Source of the DNA: Falsiroseomonas sp044341625
GTDB taxonomy: Bacteria > Pseudomonadota > Alphaproteobacteria > Acetobacterales > Acetobacteraceae
DNA: 5,778 nt
Assembly (NCBI GenBank): GCA_044341625.1
Contig: JBIIRI010000190.1
Location: forward strand, 1-5,778
Reading direction: 5' to 3'
The translations under genes and the position numbers were made by a program. Within the stretch, counting starts at the first letter, position 1. Each line of letters begins with the position of its first letter. Under the pieces are notes generated by a model. The model was not told the DNA's origin, ran no database searches, and worked only from the letters and a program-made list of their open reading frames with translations. Below are positions 1 to 4,864 of this stretch, piece by piece.

Positions 1-786
1 GAGATGCTGCCCGAAGCCAACCGCGCGACGCGCAGCACGGTGGATGCCAGCCACCTGTGTGTCGGGCTGCAATGCGGCGGGTCCGACGGGTTTTCCTCCA
101 TCACCGCCAATCCCGCGCTCGGTGCCGCGGTCGATCTGCTCGCGCGGCATGGCGGGACCGGCATCCTGTCCGAAACGCCGGAGATCTATGGCGTCGAGCA
201 CACGCTGACGCGCCGCGCCGCGAGCCAGGAGATCGGCGAGAAGCTGCTGGAGCGCATCCGCTGGTGGAAGGATGTCTACGCCGCCGGCCGGGATACGCAG
301 ATCAACGGCGTGGTCAGCCCCGGCAACCAGGCCGGCGGGCTCGCGAATATCCTGGAGAAGTCGCTGGGCGCGATGATGAAGGGCGGCACGGGGCCTCTGA
401 TGGGCGTCTATCGCTATGCGGAACCGGTGACGGAAAAGGGCTTCGTCTTCATGGACACGCCCGGCTTCGATCCTGTCTCCGCCACCGGGCAGATCGCGGG
501 CGGCGCCAACATGATCGCCTTCACCACCGGGCGCGGGTCGATGTATGGCGCGAAGCCTGTGCCATCCATCAAGCTGGCGACCAACACGCCGATGTTTCGC
601 CGCCTGGAAGACGACATGGACATCAATTGCGGTGAGGTGCTGGACGGCATGGCCAGCCTGCCGGAGATGGGCGAACGCATTCTGGACCTGATGCTGCGCG
701 TCGCCTCGGGCGAGAAGAGCAAGAGCGAGGAACTCGGCCTCGGCCGCCATGAATTCGCGCCCTGGCAGATCGGCATCACCGGATAG
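1..786 (+). CDS. UxaA/GarD-family dehydratase, C-terminal part (5' end outside window)
   Basis: This is the last 261 residues of an altronate/galactarate dehydratase-family protein (UxaA family hydrolase). The frame is open from base 1 (GAG before the first ATG), so the ATG at 4 is very probably internal. Seen: the family signature GLQCGGSDGFSSITANPALG at visible residues 22-41, PGN..GG.....EKSLGA..KGGT at 107-130, FTTGRGSMYG at 174-183 and DINCGEVLDG at 207-216. Family knowledge: these cytoplasmic, metal-dependent enzymes remove water from sugar acids to give 2-keto-3-deoxy acids; the full C-terminal catalytic region is near 390 residues, so about one third is missing. An N-terminal SAF domain, fused or as a separate small gene, should lie upstream. 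The substrate cannot be assigned; many family members beside TTT binding proteins act on unknown hydroxy acids. It converges on the amidohydrolase gene, with 51 bp between the stops. Confidence 0.93.
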   Translation, partial: EMLPEANRATRSTVDASHLCVGLQCGGSDGFSSITANPALGAAVDLLARHGGTGILSETPEIYGVEHTLTRRAASQEIGEKLLERIRWWKDVYAAGRDTQINGVVSPGNQAGGLANILEKSLGAMMKGGTGPLMGVYRYAEPVTEKGFVFMDTPGFDPVSATGQIAGGANMIAFTTGRGSMYGAKPVPSIKLATNTPMFRRLEDDMDINCGEVLDGMASLPEMGERILDLMLRVASGEKSKSEELGLGRHEFAPWQIGITG

Positions 787-805
787 GACGCGACGGATCG
801 CGTCC
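786..805 (+). terminator. Perfect hairpin just after the UxaA-family stop codon
   Basis: Bases 786-793 (GGACGCGA) and 798-805 (TCGCGTCC) form a perfect 8-bp stem closed by the 4-base loop CGGA. The first stem base is the last base of the TAG stop. No T-tract follows on either strand, so it is not a textbook intrinsic terminator. In GC-rich bacteria such stems often mark transcript 3' ends or block 3' exonucleases. Position between two convergent genes supports a 3'-end role. Confidence 0.55.
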
Positions 806-828
806 GACCGGGATCAGCGGTTCCAATA

Positions 829-849
829 GGCGGCGCGTTACGCGCCGCC
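829..849 (-). terminator. 9-bp perfect hairpin with the amidohydrolase stop codon as its loop
   Basis: Bases 829-837 (GGCGGCGCG) and 841-849 (CGCGCCGCC) are exact reverse complements separated by three bases. Those three bases are the TAA stop (minus strand) of the amidohydrolase gene. The minus-strand 5' arm is therefore its last three sense codons (Gly-Gly-Ala) and the other arm is its 3' untranslated start. A T-tract is absent. It is probably the 3' end structure of the nitrile hydratase-amidohydrolase transcript. Confidence 0.55.
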
Positions 850-1515
850 ATAGGCCGCGAGCTGCGCCAGCACGTAGTCCAGCCGTTCGACGTCGCAGAA
901 CTTCATGTCCATGTCGAACAGGTTGGCCTTGTGCGCCTGGGGGCTGCGGTCGCCGCAGGCTTCCTCCACCAGGATCGGGCGGAAATTGTGGGAGAAGGCG
1001 TCCACCGCGCCGTGCCGTACGCAGCCAGATGTGGAGATGCCGCAGATAACCAGCGTGTCGACGCCATCGTAGCGCAGGAAGGTGTCGAGCGGCGTCTGGA
1101 AGAAGCAGCTCGGCTTGTTCTTGAAGATGACCCGGTCCTGCGGTCGTGGGGCATAGGAATCGGGCCATTCATCCGCGCGCTTGTCGCGGCTGTACTGGAA
1201 ATCGCCGGCCGTGCCGAGCTTCTCGTTCCAGAGCCCGCGATAGGTCGGGTGGGTCCGGTCGTCGCGGCGGCTGTAGTAGATTGGCAGGTCGAGCGCGCGG
1301 AAGGTCTCGGTCAGCCGCGTCACCGCCGCCATCAGCGCCGTCATCTCTCGTCCGCATTGCGAATAGGCGGGATCGACGAACATGTAGGTGGTGTCGATGT
1401 TGAGCAGCGCCGGCCGCCGTCCGAAGCCGATGCGGCGCGCGAAGCCGCCCTTGCGGTAGGTTTCCAGCTCCTCATCCGGCACATAGCCGCGCCACTTCTC
1501 GAGCTTGTCGGTCAT
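838..1515 (-). CDS. Isochorismatase-superfamily cysteine amidohydrolase (N-carbamoylsarcosine amidase-like)
   Basis: A 225-residue cytoplasmic hydrolase of the isochorismatase-like superfamily. The expected catalytic triad is visible: Asp41 (ALLNIDTTYMF), Lys134 (FKNKPSCFFQTPL) and Cys165 in GISTSGCVRHGAVDAF. The STSGCVR form, the roughly 30-residue N-terminal extension and the length place it near N-carbamoylsarcosine amidase and maleamate amidohydrolase rather than true isochorismatases or nicotinamidases. The family usually hydrolyses a C-N amide or ureido bond through a cysteine acyl-enzyme, releasing ammonia. Its ATG overlaps the stop of the upstream hydratase gene (ATGA, 1512-1515), indicating translational coupling. 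It also has its own GGAAGGAA (minus strand of 1526-1533), 10 bases from the ATG. Context suggests it could act on the amide made by the hydratase (inference). The exact substrate is unknown. Confidence 0.92.
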   Translation of the reverse strand: MTDKLEKWRGYVPDEELETYRKGGFARRIGFGRRPALLNIDTTYMFVDPAYSQCGREMTALMAAVTRLTETFRALDLPIYYSRRDDRTHPTYRGLWNEKLGTAGDFQYSRDKRADEWPDSYAPRPQDRVIFKNKPSCFFQTPLDTFLRYDGVDTLVICGISTSGCVRHGAVDAFSHNFRPILVEEACGDRSPQAHKANLFDMDMKFCDVERLDYVLAQLAAYGGA

Positions 1516-2540
1516 CGCGGGTCGGTTCCTTCCGTCACGGGGGCCTGGAGCAGCGCCACGCCGATCATGCTGTCGCGGGTGACGAGGGTTTGCAGGCGCG
1601 CCTCGTCCCAGCCCTCAGTGCCGGCCGGGCGTTCGGGCACGACCAGGTAGCGCAGCTCGCCATTGCTGTCGTGCACGCGGATCGCGGTGCCGTCAGGCAG
1701 GGTGGTGCCGAATTCCGCCAGGATGCCGCGCGGGTCGCGCACCGCCCGCGCGCGATAGGCGCGGGATTTGTACCAGGCTGGCGGCCGGCCAAGCACGCTG
1801 CGCGGATAGCAGGAACACAGCGTGCAGACGACGAGGTTGTGCGTTTCCGCCGTGTTGAACAGCGCCGTCAGCACGGTCTCGCCCTTCGCCAAGCCCAATT
1901 CCTGCACCGCCGAGCCCGCATCGGCCGCGAGCCGGGCGGCGAAGGCCGGGTCGGTCCAGGCGCGGGCCACGACACGGGCGCCATTATGGGTGCCGCGGCT
2001 GTCCATCCGTTCGATCTCGTCGCGGATCTCGGCCGCGGTCAGGACGCCGTCGGCCAGCAGCAGGTTCCGCACCGCGACGCCCCGCAGCCGGAGCGGCGAG
2101 AGGACGTCCACATGCGCGTCATGATCTTCCTGATAGGGGTGGTCGTGATCATGGTCGTGGTCGTGGTCGTGGTCGTGATCATGGTCCGCATGCCCCCCGG
2201 CGGCAGTGCCTTCCACCCGGTCCTCGCCGGCGGCGCGCAGCCTGGCTTCCTCGGCCTCGATCCGGGGCAGGGGCAGCACGCGCTTCTCGATCAGCAGCGT
2301 CGAGAAGGCATGGATCCAGCGCTCATAGTACGGGGTCTTCCAATAGGTCGCGTCGTCCAGCTGTTCCTGGACGCGCCGGCTCTCATCGGTGGTGAACAGG
2401 CGCCGCCGGCCATCGGCCAGCAGCATGCGGATCGCATCCGCCTCCTTCTCCCAATGCGCGTAGTCGTGTTCCTCCTGCGCGATCGGGGCGTGGTGGCGGC
2501 CGCCGATGTCATGCGGGGGCGGGGTGTGCGGGGCGGCCAT
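1512..2540 (-). CDS. Single-chain nitrile hydratase/thiocyanate hydrolase-like protein: beta-N domain, (DH)8 linker, alpha subunit
   Basis: A 342-residue fusion. Residues about 10-95 resemble the N-terminal half of the nitrile hydratase (NHase) beta subunit, equivalent to SCNase beta or ToyK: DIGGRH, WEKEADAIRMLLAD, TTDESRR and YYERWIHAFSTLLIEKRVL. Residues 117-143 are a His/Asp-rich linker with (DH)8 at 119-134 and 11 histidines in all. Residues about 145-342 are a full-length alpha subunit (SCNase gamma/ToyJ-like): the claw-setting motif VCTLCSCYPR with Cys239, Cys242 and Cys244, then WYKSRAYRARAVRDPR, IRVHDSNGELRYLVVPERPAGTEGW and TRDSMIG. Thr240 and Tyr245 are of the cobalt rather than iron type. 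Family reaction: hydration of a nitrile to an amide, or of thiocyanate. The SH3-like C-terminal half of beta, normally needed for the active site, is absent. Start ATG 2540 has AGGAGA five bases upstream. It is first in an operon with the amidohydrolase. Substrate is not predictable. Confidence 0.9.
   Translation of the reverse strand: MAAPHTPPPHDIGGRHHAPIAQEEHDYAHWEKEADAIRMLLADGRRRLFTTDESRRVQEQLDDATYWKTPYYERWIHAFSTLLIEKRVLPLPRIEAEEARLRAAGEDRVEGTAAGGHADHDHDHDHDHDHDHDHPYQEDHDAHVDVLSPLRLRGVAVRNLLLADGVLTAAEIRDEIERMDSRGTHNGARVVARAWTDPAFAARLAADAGSAVQELGLAKGETVLTALFNTAETHNLVVCTLCSCYPRSVLGRPPAWYKSRAYRARAVRDPRGILAEFGTTLPDGTAIRVHDSNGELRYLVVPERPAGTEGWDEARLQTLVTRDSMIGVALLQAPVTEGTDPR
2139..2186 (-). repeat. 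In-frame hexanucleotide repeat encoding (Asp-His)8
   Basis: Eight tandem 6-bp units, mostly GTGGTC on the plus strand (GAC CAC in the coding sense), encode alternating Asp and His at residues 119-134 of the fused hydratase. Two units carry synonymous changes (ATC ATG on the plus strand). These create an 18-bp exact direct repeat, 2139-2156 and 2169-2186, offset by 30 bp, which suggests growth by duplication or slippage of five units. The encoded tract is probably a flexible, metal-binding linker. Confidence 0.85.
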
Positions 2541-2545
2541 CGGAG

Positions 2546-2551
2546 TCTCCT
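2546..2551 (-). promoter_or_regulatory. Ribosome binding site of the fused hydratase
   Basis: The minus strand reads AGGAGA here, five bases before the ATG at 2540. It fixes the start of the fused hydratase and shows that the N-terminal beta-like domain is translated as part of the protein. Confidence 0.75.
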
Positions 2552-2561
2552 AGGGAACGGG

Positions 2562-2589
2562 ATTGTGGCACGCGGCGACGGGGCCGCAA
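2562..2589 (-). promoter_or_regulatory. Candidate sigma-70-type promoter for the hydratase-amidohydrolase operon
   Basis: On the minus strand TTGCGG (2584-2589) and CACAAT (2562-2567) are separated by 16 bases, matching 3/6 and 4/6 positions of the -35 and -10 consensus. Transcription would start near 2555, giving a leader of about 15 bases that holds only the ribosome binding site. This is the best candidate in the 118-bp divergent gap, but the matches are modest and it is a prediction by eye. Confidence 0.3.
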
Positions 2590-2598
2590 GCCGCCGTC
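2577..2598. promoter_or_regulatory. Inverted repeat in the divergent intergenic region, possible operator
   Basis: GACGG-GGC (2577-2584) and GCC-G-CCGTC (2590-2598) form an 8-bp dyad with one bulged base and a 5-base centre. It lies between the divergent hydratase and binding-protein genes and overlaps the candidate -35 element of the hydratase operon. A regulator bound here could control both directions. No regulator gene is present in the window, and short dyads arise easily in GC-rich DNA. Confidence 0.28.
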
Positions 2599-2628
2599 TC
2601 GACAGGACCGCGGTGGCGCTGGCATCCT
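2599..2628 (+). promoter_or_regulatory. Weak candidate promoter for the TctC-type binding protein
   Basis: TCGACA (2599-2604) matches five of six bases of the -35 consensus; CATCCT (2623-2628), 18 bases further, matches only three of six at -10. A start near 2635 would give a leader of about 24 bases. This is a tentative reading. Confidence 0.2.
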
Positions 2629-2658
2629 GCGTGTCTGGTCGGGAGAAAGAGAAGAAAC

Positions 2659-3648
2659 ATGGTTTCGTTCACGCGCCGCAGCGTCCTCGCCGGGGTTGCC
2701 ACCATGCTGTCGGCACCGGTCGCTGTGGCACAGGAAGCTTGGCCCAGCCGCGACGTGCGGCTGATCGTTCCCTTCCCGCCTGGCGGCACGACGGATGTCG
2801 TGGCGCGGCTGGTCGCCGGAGCCCTGCGGAACCAGATCGGCCGCCAGGTTGTGGTGGAGAACCAGCCCGGCGCCGGCAGCACGCTGTCCGCCGGCCGCTT
2901 CGCGCGGGAGGGCGACGACCATGCGCTGTTCCTCTCGCAGATCGCCTCCCACGCCATCGGCCCGGCGCTCTATCCGAACCTGCCCTACAACCCGACCACG
3001 GATTTCCGCGCGGTGACGCTGCTGGTGACCGTGCCGAATGTCTGGGTGGCGAACCGGCAGAAGGTGCCCAATGGCGATGTGCGGGCCTTCCTGCGCGCGG
3101 CCCGCGCCGCGCCGGATACGCGTACCTTCGCCTCCGCCGGCAACGGCACCTCGACGCATCTGACGGGGGAACTGATCAACCAGCAGGCGGGCGTGCGGAT
3201 TACCCATGTGCCCTATCGTGGCGCGGGCCCCGGCATGACCGCGGTGATGGGCGGCGAGGTGGACAGCTTCATCGACAACCTGCCGACCGCCCTGCCGCAG
3301 ATTCGCGCCGGCACCGTGGTGGCGCTCGCCGTCACGTCGCGTGAGCGTCTGCCTGACCTGCCCGATGTGCCCGCGCTGGCGGAACTCGGTGCCGAATTCG
3401 GTATGGAGGGCTTCGAGGCTGAGGCGTGGTTCGGGCTGCACACCCACCGCTCCGCGTCCGAAGCCGTCGTGGCGCGGATGTCGGCGGCGCTGCAGGCCGC
3501 GCTGGCCGACCCCGCGCTGCGCCGCCAGCTGGCCGAACGCGGCACCACGCCGCGTGGCGGCCCGCCGGAGGATTATGCGCGCCTCGCCGCGTCCGAACTC
3601 GAACGCTGGCAGCGCGTGGTGACGGCCGGGCGCATCCGCGCCGACTAG
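2659..3648 (+). CDS. TTT (TctC/Bug) family periplasmic substrate-binding protein
   Basis: A 329-residue extracytoplasmic solute receptor of the tripartite tricarboxylate transporter family. Residues 1-24 form a signal peptide (TRRSVLAG, hydrophobic core, APVAVA|Q), with a twin-arginine pair at 6-7 that is compatible with Tat or Sec export. The mature part starts with the typical WPSRDVRLIVPFPPGGTTD; PGGTTD ends at Asp46, which in this family contacts the ligand. Further family marks are VVENQPGAGS, YNPTTDFRAVTLL, ASAGNGTSTHL, HVPYRGAGPGMTAVMGGEVD and SRERLPDLPDVPALAE. The ATG at 2659 is chosen because it begins the signal peptide and follows a purine-rich run (2641-2657); an upstream in-frame start would add 32 residues unlike any signal sequence. 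Ligands of this family are usually carboxylic acids. No TctA or TctB membrane subunits are visible, so it is an orphan receptor here. Confidence 0.94.
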   Translation: MVSFTRRSVLAGVATMLSAPVAVAQEAWPSRDVRLIVPFPPGGTTDVVARLVAGALRNQIGRQVVVENQPGAGSTLSAGRFAREGDDHALFLSQIASHAIGPALYPNLPYNPTTDFRAVTLLVTVPNVWVANRQKVPNGDVRAFLRAARAAPDTRTFASAGNGTSTHLTGELINQQAGVRITHVPYRGAGPGMTAVMGGEVDSFIDNLPTALPQIRAGTVVALAVTSRERLPDLPDVPALAELGAEFGMEGFEAEAWFGLHTHRSASEAVVARMSAALQAALADPALRRQLAERGTTPRGGPPEDYARLAASELERWQRVVTAGRIRAD

Positions 3649-4463
3649 GCCAGCGGCTCCGCATCGAGCCTGGCCGCGATCCCCTCGAGCCCCGGGGCCG
3701 AGGCCGGATAGCGCGCCAGGACCAGCGGGTCGTGCCCCGGAATGATATGCGCTGGCGAGGAGGCGAGGCGGGTCAGCGTCTCGTAGCCCGCCAGCACGGC
3801 CGGCACGTCGGCGACGATCGGGAAGACCCGCCTCTGCTCGACATGGGCGTAGAAATGCGTGGCATCCGAGGCCAGCACCACGAAGCCCCGCCGCGTCCGC
3901 ACGCGGACCACCTGCAGGCCGAGCGAATGCCCGCCGACATGGTGCAGGCTGATGCCCGGCGCGATCTCCGCCGCGCCGTCATGGAAGCAGGCGCGGCCCT
4001 CGAAGACGCGCTGGACCATCGCGGTGACGTCGGCTGCCTCGAAGGGGGCGCGCATCGTGTCGTGGCACATGCAGCGCCCGGTGCAGAAGGCCATCTCCCG
4101 GTCCTGGATGTGGTAGCGCGCGGCGGGGAACATCGCGTGGTTGCCGGCATGGTCGTAATGCATGTGGGACAGGATCACGTCCCGCACCTTGCCGGCCTCC
4201 ACACCGAGCATCCCGAGCCCCTCCGCCGGCGTGCGGATCCATTGCCGCCCGCGCTTCGCGGCGACATCGCGGTCGAAGCCCGTATCCAGCACGAAGCTGC
4301 GCGTCCGGCCTCGGATCAGCCAGACGAAGTAGTCGAGCGGCATCGGCGACATGTCATGCGGATCGCCGCCCAGGAAATTCGCGCCCGCCGTCCGCGGGCT
4401 GTGCGCGTATTTGATCGCGTGCAGCTCGTAGATGTCGTCGTCCCGCTGGGTATCCGGGGTCAT
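3645..4463 (-). CDS. Metallo-beta-lactamase-fold hydrolase, N-acyl homoserine lactonase-like
   Basis: A 272-residue metallo-beta-lactamase superfamily protein. All ligands of a dinuclear metal site are visible: HMHYDH (His100, His102, Asp104, His105), His179 in GGHSLG, Asp200 in ASDATHF and His244 in PGHD. This order and spacing match AHL lactonases such as AiiA. Other family features are YELHAIKYA near the N-terminus, PMPLDYFVWLIRG and FVLDTGFD. No signal peptide is seen, so it should be cytoplasmic. The ATG at 4463 is preferred over a GTG at 4496 because a strong AAGGAGG lies eight bases before it. The family opens lactone rings but also includes other ester hydrolases. Quorum-signal degradation is possible, but in this neighbourhood hydrolysis of a sugar-acid lactone is equally plausible (inference). 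Its stop overlaps the convergent binding-protein stop. Confidence 0.92.
   Translation of the reverse strand: MTPDTQRDDDIYELHAIKYAHSPRTAGANFLGGDPHDMSPMPLDYFVWLIRGRTRSFVLDTGFDRDVAAKRGRQWIRTPAEGLGMLGVEAGKVRDVILSHMHYDHAGNHAMFPAARYHIQDREMAFCTGRCMCHDTMRAPFEAADVTAMVQRVFEGRACFHDGAAEIAPGISLHHVGGHSLGLQVVRVRTRRGFVVLASDATHFYAHVEQRRVFPIVADVPAVLAGYETLTRLASSPAHIIPGHDPLVLARYPASAPGLEGIAARLDAEPLA
3648..3675 (+). terminator. Bulged hairpin directly after the binding-protein stop codon
   Basis: GGCCA (3648-3652) pairs with TGGCC (3671-3675), and GGCTC (3655-3659) with GAGCC (3666-3670), giving a ten-pair stem with a 2-base bulge and a 6-base loop. It starts on the last base of the TAG stop and lies wholly inside the last codons of the convergent hydrolase gene. 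No T-tract follows. It may define the 3' end of the binding-protein transcript. Confidence 0.35.
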
Positions 4464-4471
4464 GGGCAGTC

Positions 4472-4478
4472 CCTCCTT
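4472..4478 (-). promoter_or_regulatory. Strong ribosome binding site of the lactonase-like gene
   Basis: The minus strand reads AAGGAGG, near-perfect Shine-Dalgarno, eight bases before the ATG at 4463. It decides the start against the upstream GTG at 4496, which has no comparable site. Confidence 0.8.
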
Positions 4479-4523
4479 GGGTGCGCTTCGCGTCACTCTG
4501 CTGTCGTGCTACCGCTGACGGAA

Positions 4524-4530
4524 GGGAGGA
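4524..4530 (+). promoter_or_regulatory. Ribosome binding site of the NIPSNAP gene
   Basis: GGGAGGA lies seven bases before the ATG at 4538 and fixes that start, excluding a longer in-frame reading from 4481. Confidence 0.75.
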
Positions 4531-4537
4531 CCTTACG

Positions 4538-4864
4538 ATGATCCACGAACTCCGCATCTACCGTTGCGTGCCGGGGCGGCTGCCGGCGCTGCTGAAGCGC
4601 TTCGAGACCACCACGCTCGGCATCTGGGAACGCCACGGCATCCGCCAAGCCGGCTTTTGGACCGTCGCGATCGGGGAGGGCAACTCCGATCTCTACTACC
4701 TACTGGCCTGGGACTCGCTCGCGGAGCGTGAGGCCAAGTGGGGCGCCTTCGTCGTCGATCCCGAATGGATCGCCAAGCGCGCTGAGAGCGAGCGCGACGG
4801 TCCGATCGTCGCCTCCATCGACAACATGATCCTGCAACCGACCGCCTTCTCCGCCGTGCGATGA
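4538..4864 (+). CDS. NIPSNAP family protein
   Basis: A 108-residue protein matching the NIPSNAP domain over nearly its whole length, with a ferredoxin-like dimeric alpha/beta-barrel fold expected. Seen: the N-terminal MIHELRIYRCVPGRLPALLKRFE, the central AGFWTVAIGEGNSDLYYLLAWDSLAEREAKW (written here as two adjacent motifs, AGFWTVAIG and YYLLAWDSLAERE), DPEW, and the C-terminal DNMILQPTAFS. It has no signal peptide. The molecular role of bacterial NIPSNAP proteins is not established; small barrels of this type occur beside catabolic enzymes, where they may act as accessory or small-molecule-binding proteins. The start at 4538 has a good ribosome binding site. Its stop overlaps the start of the beta-hydroxyacid dehydrogenase by ATGA (4861-4864), so the two are co-translated and probably functionally linked. 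Confidence 0.9.
   Translation: MIHELRIYRCVPGRLPALLKRFETTTLGIWERHGIRQAGFWTVAIGEGNSDLYYLLAWDSLAEREAKWGAFVVDPEWIAKRAESERDGPIVASIDNMILQPTAFSAVR

Larger units (their letters stand above)
4464..4537. promoter_or_regulatory. 74-bp divergent intergenic region
   Basis: This gap separates the divergent lactonase-like and NIPSNAP genes and must hold the start signals of both. Both ribosome binding sites are clear. No convincing -35/-10 pair was found on either strand. A short dyad, CGTCA (4491-4495) and TGACG (4516-4520), separated by 20 bases, is the only symmetric element and could be chance. Confidence 0.4.

Noticed and set aside
931..1650. A 239-codon plus-strand open frame opposite the amidohydrolase gene
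   Set aside because: The minus strand carries an intact catalytic triad and family motifs; the plus frame has no motif or plausible start signal.
2561..2640. Sigma-54 type promoter (TGGCAC at 2566-2571 or TGGCAT at 2620-2625)
   Set aside because: Neither has the TTGC element at the required -12 spacing.
2563..2658. A 32-residue N-terminal extension of the binding protein
   Set aside because: The extension precedes a normal signal peptide that begins at 2659 and would bury it; the segment is better read as the intergenic control region.
1590..3344. A 584-codon plus-strand open frame across the hydratase gene and into the binding-protein gene, with a long Val-rich run
   Set aside because: It is antisense to the fused hydratase and then out of frame within the binding-protein gene. 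The Val-rich run is simply the reverse complement of the Asp-His repeat. Composition is Arg/Ala/Gly-rich shadow sequence without recognisable motifs, and open frames of this kind are expected in GC-rich DNA.
3629..3642. Small stem GGCGC/GCGCC at the end of the binding-protein gene
   Set aside because: A 5-bp stem inside coding sequence is unremarkable in GC-rich DNA; the longer stem at 3648-3675 is the better 3'-end candidate.
4464..4496. Longer version of the lactonase-like protein starting at GTG 4496
   Set aside because: The strong AAGGAGG at 4472-4478 is correctly spaced for the ATG at 4463 and would lie inside the coding region of the longer form.
4481..4496. Imperfect dyad GTGCGC...CGTCAC in the lactonase/NIPSNAP gap
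   Set aside because: Only the outer three bases pair consistently, so it is no better than chance.
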